Part shown: positions 17,879 through 25,395 of the stretch, one piece after another
Position numbering within the stretch: position 1 is the first letter of the stretch
How the letters are laid out: every line of letters begins with the position of its first letter
Assembly (NCBI RefSeq): GCF_001598415.1
Contig: NZ_BCYX01000001.1
Span: 310,001 to 374,000 of the forward strand
DNA from: Sphingomonas mali NBRC 15500
GTDB taxonomy: Bacteria; Pseudomonadota; Alphaproteobacteria; Sphingomonadales; Sphingomonadaceae
DNA: 64,000 bases
Direction: 5' to 3'
Notes under the pieces: generated by a model
The model's input: only the letters and a program-made list of their open reading frames with translations
Told to the model about the DNA's origin: nothing
Databases searched by the model: none
Translations under genes and position numbers: made by a program

Positions 17879-20546
17879 TCTTCTCTCCACTTACCGATTG
17901 CCAGACCCGCGCAACCTCCTGGCGGGTCGCGCTGAAACGCGCAACCAGCGCCTCCCAGCTGTCGGCGCCGAGCGAGCGCAGGATCAGCTCGCGGGTCGGC
18001 GATGATGGCGGTTCGTTGTCGGGAGCGACCAGCCGCAGCAACACCAGCATTCGCGTCAGGAAGCGATAATCTTCGCCAAGCGACGCGGGAACTATCCCTT
18101 CCCGTGCGAGCATATCGATCGCCGGGTCGAGATCGGGATCGATCGGGACGCCCGGATGCGACAATTGAGCGACGTGGACCGCGAATTCGAGGTCGACCAG
18201 CCCGCCCGGCAACAGCTTGGCATCGAGCGATCCCTGGGGCGGCTTGTGCCGCGCCATCTCGGCACGCATCTCGACCGCGTCGGTGATGAGCTTGGCCGTG
18301 TCGCGGGGCGCCTTCAGCACTGCATCGATCACTGCGGCCACGTCCCGGCGCGCGCGCTGTGAACCGAACACGGCGCGCGCGCGGGTCAGCGCCATATGCT
18401 CCCAGGTCCAGGCATCCTCTTGCTGATATTTGGCGAAGCCCGCGAGCGAGACGACCAGCGGCCCTTGCGCCCCCGAGGGCCGCAGTCGCGTATCGATCTC
18501 GTACAACGCGCCAGCCGCGGTCGGCACCGACAGAGCAGCGCTCAGGCGTTGCGCGAGGCGATTGTAGTAATGGACCGCGCCAAGCGGCTTGGGGCCATCG
18601 GATTCGGCGGAGAAGTCGCCGGTGAAGAGATAGATCAGATCGAGGTCGGAGGCATGCGTGAGCGCGCCGCCCCCGAGCCGTCCGAGCGCGAGGGTAAGCA
18701 ATTCGCTGTCGGGTACGTGACCGTGCGCGCGCGCAAACTCGGCGACCGTCGCTGCGCCGAGGACCTCGATCGCCGCTTCGGCGACAAGGGCATAACCATG
18801 CGCGACCTCCATCGGGTCGCTCGTCCCGGCAACCAATTGCGCCCCAAGCGCGAAACGTTTCTCTCCGACGACGAGACGCACGCGTTGCAAAGCGGCTTCG
18901 TAATCGTCCCCCGCCTCACCCGAGCGCATCTCCTCGGCAAGCGCGGTGACATCGCCTACCGGCTCCAGCGCGGTCGCATCGATCAACCCATCGAGCAACG
19001 CCGGCCGGCGGCTCAGCGCGCCTGCCAGCGGCGGCGCGTGGCTGAGGATTGTCGCCATCAATTGCCCCAATTGGGGCCGCGCCTCGATCAGGCGAAAGAA
19101 GTTGATCGCGCTCGGCAACCGCGACAGCATCGTGTCGAGCTGCACCAGCGCGGCGCGCGGATCGGGCGCCTGGCCAAGCGCCGACATCAGTCCCGGCAGG
19201 ACCGCCTCGAGCGCCTGGCGCGCGGCCGGGCTACGCAATGCGGGATACGATCCGCCCCGCCATCGCTCGATCATCTGGACCGCGCTCGCGCCGTCGCCGA
19301 ATCCCATCGCGCCCAGTTGCGCCGACAGGCTGTCGGCATCGCTGGCCAGCGCTGCCTCGTCGCGAGCGTCGAGCGAGTCGTAGATTTGCCCGACTCGTTC
19401 GACGTGCGGCCGCAGCATCGCGATCAGACCCGCGCTATCCTCGAACCCCGCCAACCGGCTTACGCCCTCGAGCGCTTCTCCCGCGCGCGGCAGCGCATGG
19501 GTCTGTCGATCGTCGACCATCTGCAATCGATGTTCGATCGTACGCAACGCGACATAAGCGGACTTCAGCGCGCGTGCCTCTTCGCTCGTGATGCGGCCGC
19601 CGGCGCATAGCCGGTCGAGCGCGTCCATCGTCGCCGGGGCGCGGAGCGACGGGTCGCGGCCGCCATGGATCAGCTGGTGGATCTGGGTGAAGAATTCGAC
19701 CTCGCGAATGCCGCCGCGCCCGCGCTTGAGGTCGAAACCCGGCCCGAAAGCCTGGCCTTGTGCGTGGTGGTCGCGAATCCGTCGGGTAATTTCGCGGATC
19801 TCCCCGACCGCGCCAAAATCGACGGCCCGGCGCCAGACGAACGGGCGGATAGCGTCGAGAAAGCGTTGACCGAGCGCCATGTCGCCGGCGCAGGCACGCG
19901 CGCGAATGAAGGCGGCGCGCTCCCAGGGCAGCGCCTGGCTCTCATAATAGGAAATCGCCGCGTCTACCGGCAGCGCGATCGGCGTCACCTCGGGTGACGG
20001 GCGCAGGCGCAGGTCGACGCGCAGCACATAGCCCTCGCCATCGCGCGCCTGGAGCAGTTCGACCACGCGCCGCGCGATCCGTACCGCCGCTTCCACCGGT
20101 TCTTCTCGCGCGCGATGCGGCAAGGTCGTCGGGTCGAACAACAGGATCGGGTCGATGTCCGACGAGTAATTGAGTTCGTGGCTGCCCTGTTTGCCGAGCG
20201 CGATCCCGGCGAAACCGCTCGCGTCGGCATCGGGCGCCCGCTCGCGGATCGCGGTACGGATCGCGAGGTCGAGCGCGCGGTCGGCGAAGTCGGTCAACCG
20301 CCGGGTCACCCCAACCAGGTCGAGTGCTCCGGCGAGGTCAGCGATCGCGACGATCAACGCCTCGCGACGCCGCGCCCGGCGCAGCGCGACACTGACAGGA
20401 AGATCGGGATCGAACGGTGCCGGATCGGGCACCACCCCTTGCGCCAGCTGGGCGGCAAGGTCGGGCTGCTGTTCGAGCGCGAGGCGCAGGAACGGCGCGT
20501 GCGCTTCGGCCCTGGCAATGGCATCGACGAAACTCTGCGCGGTCAC
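17865..20546 (-). CDS. glnE: Bifunctional glutamine synthetase adenylyltransferase/adenylyl-removing enzyme
   Basis: An 893-residue protein that adenylylates and deadenylylates glutamine synthetase in response to the PII protein. It contains two nucleotidyltransferase domains. The N-terminal removing domain shows GKQGSHELNYSSDIDPILLF and the C-terminal adenylating domain shows LGRLGGGALTHASDLDLIYLF, each with the paired aspartates (D-x-D) needed for metal binding; a GlnD-PII-linked spacer lies between. Length is slightly below the Escherichia coli protein but both active centres look intact. bcp follows with a 14-base overlap. Confidence 0.96.
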   Translation of the reverse strand: MTAQSFVDAIARAEAHAPFLRLALEQQPDLAAQLAQGVVPDPAPFDPDLPVSVALRRARRREALIVAIADLAGALDLVGVTRRLTDFADRALDLAIRTAIRERAPDADASGFAGIALGKQGSHELNYSSDIDPILLFDPTTLPHRAREEPVEAAVRIARRVVELLQARDGEGYVLRVDLRLRPSPEVTPIALPVDAAISYYESQALPWERAAFIRARACAGDMALGQRFLDAIRPFVWRRAVDFGAVGEIREITRRIRDHHAQGQAFGPGFDLKRGRGGIREVEFFTQIHQLIHGGRDPSLRAPATMDALDRLCAGGRITSEEARALKSAYVALRTIEHRLQMVDDRQTHALPRAGEALEGVSRLAGFEDSAGLIAMLRPHVERVGQIYDSLDARDEAALASDADSLSAQLGAMGFGDGASAVQMIERWRGGSYPALRSPAARQALEAVLPGLMSALGQAPDPRAALVQLDTMLSRLPSAINFFRLIEARPQLGQLMATILSHAPPLAGALSRRPALLDGLIDATALEPVGDVTALAEEMRSGEAGDDYEAALQRVRLVVGEKRFALGAQLVAGTSDPMEVAHGYALVAEAAIEVLGAATVAEFARAHGHVPDSELLTLALGRLGGGALTHASDLDLIYLFTGDFSAESDGPKPLGAVHYYNRLAQRLSAALSVPTAAGALYEIDTRLRPSGAQGPLVVSLAGFAKYQQEDAWTWEHMALTRARAVFGSQRARRDVAAVIDAVLKAPRDTAKLITDAVEMRAEMARHKPPQGSLDAKLLPGGLVDLEFAVHVAQLSHPGVPIDPDLDPAIDMLAREGIVPASLGEDYRFLTRMLVLLRLVAPDNEPPSSPTRELILRSLGADSWEALVARFSATRQEVARVWQSVSGEKNGGT

Positions 20547-20745
20547 CGGTTTTGCCTAGAGGTTTCAGCAAAAGCTGGAACGGTTGCGGGATCGGCCCTA
20601 GTGTCTGTTTCAGCCAAGTTGAGAACGACTCTAGAGCACTCGCTCGCGTCCGCCAATCGTTGCGCGAAAAGCACAATTTGATCCAGATCAACCGAAACCG
20701 ATAACAAAGTGGCAACAAATCGTGGCAAACGACGTTCTATGTCGC

Positions 20746-20919
20746 ATGAGCCCGCCCGATCCGCATAGCCAGGCGACACAGTCGGACAGTCACCATGTCG
20801 TGCATCGCCCGCGCGACAGCGATGGCGTGGGCAACGCGCTGCGCCAGATTTTCACGGGCGCGCCAAGCCTTCCGAGCGACCTGACGTCGTTGCTGAGGCG
20901 GCTGTCGAAAGACAATTAG
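20746..20919 (+). CDS. NepR-like anti-sigma factor (second copy)
   Basis: A 57-residue protein. The C-terminal half, VGNALRQIFTGAPSLPSDLTSLLRRL, fits the NepR pattern of two short helices (I/VG..LR..Y/F....P.P..L..LL..L) that bind EcfG or PhyR. It is convergent with ecfG, 151 bases apart. It has lost the usual E-P-V-P core, having APSLPSD instead. I infer that it is a NepR2-type modulator of the general stress response. The ATG at 20746 is chosen; a GTG at 20722 would add eight residues. Confidence 0.68.
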   Translation: MSPPDPHSQATQSDSHHVVHRPRDSDGVGNALRQIFTGAPSLPSDLTSLLRRLSKDN

Positions 20920-20936
20920 GGGCTGCTAGGGGCTGC
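20917..20936 (+). repeat. 10-bp tandem duplication at a stop codon
   Basis: TAGGGGCTGC is repeated twice without a gap; the first TAG is the stop codon of the NepR-like gene. It looks like a recent small tandem duplication in the 151-base region between two convergent genes, which otherwise holds only a weak hairpin near 21050. Confidence 0.7.
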
Positions 20937-21070
20937 GATCGCGGTTCGATCGGCCCTGGAAGATCGTTCAACCTCGCCGACAGACTGCCAACTTTTCGGG
21001 CAGCGGTTGCGCTGGCTTTCCGAAAAAAGCGCGACGGATTAGACGCACCTCGACCTAAGTCGAAGCCGCT

Positions 21071-21757
21071 CTATTCCTCATCCTCGTCGATGTCGTCGTC
21101 GCCCTGATCGGGTGCCGGGCTATGGTCTCCGCTAAGGTCGTCGACCTCGTCCATGATGGTATCGAGCGCCGTACGCCCCGGATGATCGGGGGCATTGCGG
21201 CGCGAGGTGAGTTGCCCCCCGCTCAGGATCGCCTCGAGCGCGACGCGTCCGCGCGCGACACGGCTCTTGATCGTGCCGACCGCGACCTGACAGATTTCGG
21301 CAGCCTCTTCATAGGCAAAACCGCCGGCGCCGACCAGAATGAGCGCCTCGCGTTGCGGCTGCGGCAAGTGCAGCAGCGCACGCTGCATATCGCCCAGCTC
21401 GACATGCTTGTCCTGACTGGCGGGCGCGGCGAGGATGCGGTCGGCGACGAGATCGTCCCACTCGCCCTTGAACCGCGCGCGACGCATCTGACTCAGATAC
21501 AGGTTACGCAGGATGATGAAGGTCCAGGCACGCATGTTGGTGCCGGCTTGAAAGCGCTGCCGCGCTGCCCATGCCTTGAGTAAGGTTTCCTGCACCAAAT
21601 CGTCAGCGAGGTCCCGGCTGCCCGACAAGGAGCGGCCGAACGCGCGGAGATGCGGGATCACTTGCCCCAGTTGTTCCTTGAACTCCGGATCCGACAGGGC
21701 GACGTGCTCGATCGCTTCCCCATTGGCGTCCACGGTGCCGGTCTCTGTGCTGTTCAT
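21071..21757 (-). CDS. ecfG: General stress response sigma factor EcfG
   Basis: A 228-residue extracytoplasmic-function sigma factor of the alphaproteobacterial EcfG group. Region 2 shows LRAFGRSLSGSRDLADDLVQETLLKAW and NMRAWTFIILRNLYLSQMR, the EcfG-specific -10 recognition surface. Region 4 shows LPQPQREALILVGAGGFAYEEAAEICQVAVGTIKSRV. An acidic tail (GDDDIDEDEE) is present. The ATG at 21757 has GGAG five bases before it. NepR holds EcfG inactive until phosphorylated PhyR displaces it; nepR and phyR are in the same locus here. Confidence 0.95.
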   Translation of the reverse strand: MNSTETGTVDANGEAIEHVALSDPEFKEQLGQVIPHLRAFGRSLSGSRDLADDLVQETLLKAWAARQRFQAGTNMRAWTFIILRNLYLSQMRRARFKGEWDDLVADRILAAPASQDKHVELGDMQRALLHLPQPQREALILVGAGGFAYEEAAEICQVAVGTIKSRVARGRVALEAILSGGQLTSRRNAPDHPGRTALDTIMDEVDDLSGDHSPAPDQGDDDIDEDEE

Positions 21758-21846
21758 GGAACTCCGTCGAACGTGGGGGCCGCCAACGCGCGACCGGGAG
21801 GATACATAGGGTGACATGGGCGCCAGGGCCAAGCCGGACTGGTCCA

Positions 21847-22011
21847 TTATTGGTGGAACAGCACCGGCCCCCACACGATCGCCGACAGGATTACCACCGC
21901 CAGCACCAACGAAATGCCGAGGACGTAGCGCATGACGCCGGGCGTCGCGCCGGCCCGTGCATGCTCGGCATCGGTGTGTACCGACGCCTCTGAGGGAGTG
22001 GGTTCAGCCAT
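21847..22011 (-). CDS. Small single-pass membrane protein beside ecfG
   Basis: A 54-residue protein: a hydrophilic N-terminal part (MAEPTPSEASVHTDAEHARAG) and one membrane helix at about 31-52 (VLGISLVLAVVILSAIVWG). Function unknown. It lies upstream of ecfG on the same strand and just downstream of phyR. A GGAGC-N16-CGTT element ends only seven bases before its ATG, so if that promoter is real the message would have almost no leader. A GTG at 22092 would add 27 residues. Confidence 0.6.
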   Translation of the reverse strand: MAEPTPSEASVHTDAEHARAGATPGVMRYVLGISLVLAVVILSAIVWGPVLFHQ

Positions 22012-22019
22012 GATACCAA

Positions 22020-22044
22020 AACGCACCGATCCCGTTTTGGCTCC
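22020..22044 (-). promoter_or_regulatory. Possible EcfG-type promoter
   Basis: On the minus strand GGAGC, 16 bases, CGTT. The EcfG consensus is GGAAC-N16/17-CGTT, so the -35 element has one mismatch and the -10 is exact. The site also contains the inverted pair CCAAAACG/CGTTTTGG. It would drive the small membrane protein gene and perhaps ecfG. Confidence 0.4.
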
Positions 22045-22103
22045 GTAACTGATGGAACTTTGAGTATTTCTTTCAATTACAACAATATGCACGCAAAAGC
22101 CCG

Positions 22104-22136
22104 TCCCCCAGCAACATAGTTCGGATGTTGCCGGGG
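22104..22136 (-). terminator. Hairpin terminator after phyR
   Basis: CCCCC-A-GCAACAT pairs with ATGTTGC-C-GGGGG around a seven-base loop. It lies 30 bases beyond the phyR stop on the minus strand. Only a short T run (TTTT, after ACGGGC) follows, so termination may be partial. Confidence 0.65.
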
Positions 22137-22167
22137 GTCGATCGCAGGCGAAAACGCGACGAATGCG

Positions 22168-22968
22168 TCAGGCAGGCACGGTCGATTCGTCGAAGAACAA
22201 CGCCTGGCTGATCGCCGCCTTGACCGTCGAACGCTGGAACGGCTTGGTGATCAGGAAGGTCGGCTCGGGCCGCTCGCCGGTCAGCAGGCGTTCGGGGAAA
22301 GCGGTGATGAAGATGACGGGCACCTGGAATTCGGCAAGGATGTCCTTCACCGCGTCGATCCCAGAACTGTCGTCGGCCAGCTGGATATCGGCGAGCACCA
22401 GGCCGGGGCGATCGGCCATCGCCGCGGCGACCGCCTCGTCGCGCGTGACCGCGACGCCGGTGACGTCATGCCCCAAATCGCGGACGATCGTCTCGATATC
22501 CATCGCGATGATCGGCTCATCCTCGATGATCAGCACTCGCGCGCGCGTTTGCTGCTCGATCTCGGCGAGCGCTTCGGCAACTAGCTTCTCGACTTCATCA
22601 TTCTCGACGTCGATCAGATAGGCCGCGTCTTCGGTGGTGAAGCCTTCCATCGCCGTCAACAATAGCGCCTGTCGCGACAATGGCGTCATCCGCGCCAGCC
22701 GGGCCCGCGCAATCGCTTCCTGCCCGCTGACATTGTCGCCGGCGGGCGTTTCGCTCTCATCCGCATTGGCGCTCTGCCAGATTGCCTGGAAGGTGCGGTA
22801 CAGGCCCAGCCGCGGATCGACGTCGCGCGGAAACTCCTCCGGTGCTGCGACGATCGCCTCGAGCGTGGCGCGGACATAGCGGTCGCCATGTTCCTGGCTT
22901 CCCGTCAACGCCCGCCCATAACGACGCAGGAAGGGTAGATGTGGGGCTAGCTGCTGACCGAGCGACAT
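22168..22968 (-). CDS. phyR: General stress response anti-anti-sigma regulator PhyR
   Basis: A 266-residue two-domain regulator. Residues 1-135 form a sigma-like domain resembling EcfG (region 2-like HLPFLRRYGRALTG, region 4-like MTPLSRQALLLTAMEGFTTEDAAYLI). Residues 142-262 form a receiver domain with acidic pocket IIEDEP, phospho-acceptor Asp194 in VLADIQLADD and the lysine in LITKPF. When phosphorylated, the sigma-like domain is exposed and takes NepR away from EcfG. The ATG at 22968 gives the normal PhyR length; longer readings upstream overlap nepR and are discarded. Confidence 0.96.
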   Translation of the reverse strand: MSLGQQLAPHLPFLRRYGRALTGSQEHGDRYVRATLEAIVAAPEEFPRDVDPRLGLYRTFQAIWQSANADESETPAGDNVSGQEAIARARLARMTPLSRQALLLTAMEGFTTEDAAYLIDVENDEVEKLVAEALAEIEQQTRARVLIIEDEPIIAMDIETIVRDLGHDVTGVAVTRDEAVAAAMADRPGLVLADIQLADDSSGIDAVKDILAEFQVPVIFITAFPERLLTGERPEPTFLITKPFQRSTVKAAISQALFFDESTVPA

Positions 22969-23056
22969 AACGATTTCAATCTCCCCGATAGGATGCCGGA
23001 CCTTAGTGGGGGGCCGGCCTGGTGAATGCAACGCGACAAATTTTCTGTTCGCTAGT

Positions 23057-23081
23057 GGAACAATCGAGATCGTTTTTGGTT
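23057..23081 (+). promoter_or_regulatory. Probable EcfG-dependent promoter of nepR
   Basis: GGAAC, 16 bases, GGTT on the plus strand. The -35 element is an exact match to EcfG promoters and the -10 keeps GTT. It lies in the 183-base gap between divergent phyR and nepR and points to nepR and the phyP-like gene, which fits the known autoregulation of these loci. Confidence 0.6.
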
Positions 23082-23151
23082 TCACAGACATGATGGCGCA
23101 TTCTAAGCGTCGTGTCGGGACCCCCTCTTGCGGGTCATTTTCTCTTCCGGC

Positions 23152-23355
23152 ATGGCCGGCATGTATATGAGGGGGATTGCGTTGCAGCCTGGCCGGCCGT
23201 CGTCGAAGCGGGACAAGAAGTCCGACGACAAGGATGACAAGGGCAAAAAGGGTAAGGACGAGGCGATGGGCGCTGCCCTTCGCTCGGTCTATCATGCCGC
23301 CGCCAGCGAGCCCGTTCCCGATCAGATGCTCGATCTGCTGCGCAAGCTGGGATAG
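23152..23355 (+). CDS. nepR: Anti-sigma factor NepR
   Basis: A small basic protein (67 residues from this start). Its C-terminal half, MGAALRSVYHAAASEPVPDQMLDLLRKLG, is a canonical NepR core including EPVPD, and binds EcfG or phosphorylated PhyR. The middle is a lysine/aspartate-rich flexible stretch. The start is uncertain: ATGs at 23152, 23161 and 23167 are in frame, and a TTG at 23182 has the best Shine-Dalgarno (AGGGGG six bases before), giving 57 residues. The phyP-like gene starts four bases after the stop. Confidence 0.88.
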   Translation: MAGMYMRGIALQPGRPSSKRDKKSDDKDDKGKKGKDEAMGAALRSVYHAAASEPVPDQMLDLLRKLG

Positions 23356-23358
23356 GCC

Positions 23359-24945
23359 ATGGGCGGCCTGACGGCTGGTGAAAGAGCGGCGGGCACGCTG
23401 GGCGCACGAGTCGCGCGCATGCCGACCGGCGCCAAGATTTTCCTGATCCTGGGCGTGGCGCTGTTGCCGTTCGCCGTCATCGCTTTTTTCGCGACATTGT
23501 CGACCACGCGCCAGGCCGGGCAGGAAGCCGCCTCGCAATTGCGCGTCGCCGCCCAGGAAAGCTCGCGCAACCTCTCGATCGAGCTGGTCGGCGACATGAC
23601 CGCGCTGACCTCCGCGATGAAGGCTTTGGCGATCGATCACGGTGATACGCCGAGTTGCGCGCGCGTGCAGGGCGTGTTCGCGCAGCAATCGACCACCGGC
23701 GCCGGGTTCATGATCGTCGACGGCGAGAACCGACTGCTCTGCGGTTCGCGTCTGCCGCTGGCGATGCCCGAGCAGATGCGGGCCAGTGGATCGACCTCAC
23801 GGATCGTCCCCGGCAAAGGGATCGTGCTGGCGATCGCTGCCCCGGGCGGCGAGGTGCGCGGCGCCGCTTTTTTCCCCGCGGCATTTCTCTCGGAGATCGC
23901 CAAGCCGACCGGCTTCGCGTCCGATTATGAGGAATCGCTGAGCAGCCCCGACAGCGCCGACCGGCTGGTGCTGCGGTCGCTGGGCGGCGAAAACCCGCTC
24001 GACCTGTACGTCCCGGTCCGCGCGGCGCTGGGAATCGGCGACCTGTCGGTCGAAATGCGGATGCGGACGAAGGTGCTGACCTCGCCGATCCTGATCGCGT
24101 TGATCTTTCCGATCCTGATGTGGGTGGCGGCCGCCGGTTTTGCCTGGTTCGTCGTCGATCGCCTGTTGATCAAGCCATTGCGGACGTTGCGCGCCAGCGT
24201 CGCCGCCTATCGACCGGGCGAAGTGATCGATCCCGCAGTCGTACGATCGCTGCCGGCACAGGAAATCCGCGAACTCGGCGAGACGTTCCGGTCGCTGAGC
24301 CGGACGCTGATCCTGCACGAGGCGGGGCTGGCCGAAGGATTGGTGCGCCAGACGCGGCTGACGCGTGAGGTCCATCATCGCGTGAAGAACAATCTGCAGG
24401 TCATCTCCAGCCTGATCAACCTTCACGCGCGCGGCGCCCAGGCGGCCGAGGCGGCGCGCGCTTATGCCTCGATCCAGCGGCGGGTCGACGCGCTGGCGGT
24501 GGTCCATCGCCACCATTTCGCCGAGATGGAAGATAATCGCGGACTGAGCCTGCGATCGGTGATCGGCGAGCTCGCGTCCAACATCCGCGCGACCAGTCCC
24601 GAAAATTCCGGCCTGTCGATCCTGCTCGACGTCGAACCCTGGTTGGTTACCCAGGACATCGCGATCGCGATCGCCTTCCTGCTGACCGAGATCATCGAAC
24701 TCGCGATCAACGTCATTCCCAACGCGCAGATCCACATTTCGGTGCGCGAGGGTGAAACGCCCGGCACCGCGATCCTGCGCGTCACGTCACCCTCTCTGGT
24801 CGACGGCGATGCGCTGGTCGGCGCACTGGGACAGCGTTACGCTAGGGTGATCGAGGGCCTGTCGCGACAGCTTCGCGCACCGCTCCACCATGACCCGCTG
24901 ACCGGGTCCTATGAGATCGCGGTCGTCGTGACGGGCCGCGACTAA
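23359..24945 (+). CDS. phyP: PhyP-like HisKA_2 sensor protein with degenerate ATPase domain
   Basis: A 528-residue membrane protein: helix at 26-48, an extracytoplasmic region (about 49-240), a second helix at 243-268, an HAMP-like linker, and a HisKA_2 box EVHHRVKNNLQVISSLI with His340. The ATPase domain is unusual. The N box reads TEIIELAINVIPNAQ and neither a D-x-G-x-G nor a G-L-G-L element can be found. In Sphingomonas PhyP, encoded beside nepR, acts on PhyR mainly as a phosphatase, and loss of ATP-binding motifs fits such a role. It is probably co-translated with nepR. The signal sensed is unknown. Confidence 0.85.
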   Translation: MGGLTAGERAAGTLGARVARMPTGAKIFLILGVALLPFAVIAFFATLSTTRQAGQEAASQLRVAAQESSRNLSIELVGDMTALTSAMKALAIDHGDTPSCARVQGVFAQQSTTGAGFMIVDGENRLLCGSRLPLAMPEQMRASGSTSRIVPGKGIVLAIAAPGGEVRGAAFFPAAFLSEIAKPTGFASDYEESLSSPDSADRLVLRSLGGENPLDLYVPVRAALGIGDLSVEMRMRTKVLTSPILIALIFPILMWVAAAGFAWFVVDRLLIKPLRTLRASVAAYRPGEVIDPAVVRSLPAQEIRELGETFRSLSRTLILHEAGLAEGLVRQTRLTREVHHRVKNNLQVISSLINLHARGAQAAEAARAYASIQRRVDALAVVHRHHFAEMEDNRGLSLRSVIGELASNIRATSPENSGLSILLDVEPWLVTQDIAIAIAFLLTEIIELAINVIPNAQIHISVREGETPGTAILRVTSPSLVDGDALVGALGQRYARVIEGLSRQLRAPLHHDPLTGSYEIAVVVTGRD

Positions 24946-24973
24946 AATAATTTTTCGATCGACGTTTTTTTTG

Positions 24974-24998
24974 GGAACCACCTCGAAAAAGATGCGTT
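24974..24998 (+). promoter_or_regulatory. Consensus EcfG promoter upstream of the entericidin gene
   Basis: GGAAC, 16 bases, CGTT: an exact match to the EcfG consensus, in a non-coding region on the plus strand, 224 bases before the entericidin start. Two strong hairpins (25051-25098 and 25155-25180) lie between the predicted transcript start and that gene. Confidence 0.75.
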
Positions 24999-25050
24999 TG
25001 GTTCTTCGGATAGCGACCTTATGCCCCCCCGCTCTCGCTATCCACGACAT

Positions 25051-25098
25051 AGGCCCGGAAGCGTCAACCCCTCCCCCCCCGGTGGCGCTTCCGGGCCT
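25051..25098 (+). terminator. Strong hairpin downstream of the EcfG promoter
   Basis: Thirteen-base perfect arms, 25051-25063 (AGGCCCGGAAGCG) and 25086-25098, with a 22-base C-rich loop. No T tract follows. It may end the phyP-like transcript, or be a structured part or the 3' end of a short transcript from the EcfG promoter at 24974. Confidence 0.55.
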
Positions 25099-25154
25099 AA
25101 ATTCGTCTAAACTCAGCGAAAATCGCCAAATCCAAAATTCCGCTGGCACAACGC

Positions 25155-25180
25155 CGCGGCTCGACGATTGGCGAGCCGCG
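25155..25180 (+). other. Leader hairpin of the entericidin gene
   Basis: Nine-base perfect arms (CGCGGCTCG and CGAGCCGCG) with an eight-base loop, 41 bases before the GTG start of the entericidin-like gene. Its place in the leader suggests mRNA stabilisation or translational control; this is inference. Confidence 0.5.
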
Positions 25181-25221
25181 CGTTATCGCGAGCCCAATTT
25201 CGCAGTTCGGGAGATATCATC

Positions 25222-25356
25222 GTGAATAGAATTATCGGTCTGACCATCGCCGCCGCCGCGCTTTTGCTTGCCGGCTGCAACACGATTTCGGGCATGGGCA
25301 AGGACGTCAGCTCGGTCGGACACACGGTCTCCAAGACCGCCGACAAGCACAAATAG
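25222..25356 (+). CDS. Entericidin A/B family small lipoprotein
   Basis: A 44-residue lipoprotein precursor. The signal sequence VNRIIGLTIAAAALLLAGC ends in the lipobox LAGC, with the lipidated cysteine at residue 19. The mature part NTISGMGKDVSSVGHTVSKTA matches the entericidin family. These are stress-induced envelope lipoproteins. GGGAG lies eight bases before the GTG start. The exact EcfG promoter at 24974 suggests that it is a direct output of the stress response encoded next door. Confidence 0.88.
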   Translation: MNRIIGLTIAAAALLLAGCNTISGMGKDVSSVGHTVSKTADKHK

Positions 25357-25395
25357 TCTGGTTCAGAGTCTTTTTCAGCTTTGCTGAAACATAGA

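Noticed and set aside
20577-20602. GGAAC element before the second NepR-like gene as an EcfG promoter
   Set aside because: Neither 16 nor 17 bases downstream is there a CGTT-like element.
22969-23688. Long N-terminal extension of PhyR on the minus strand
   Set aside because: The extra 240 codons overlap nepR and the phyP-like gene and look non-coding; PhyR has its normal length from 22968.
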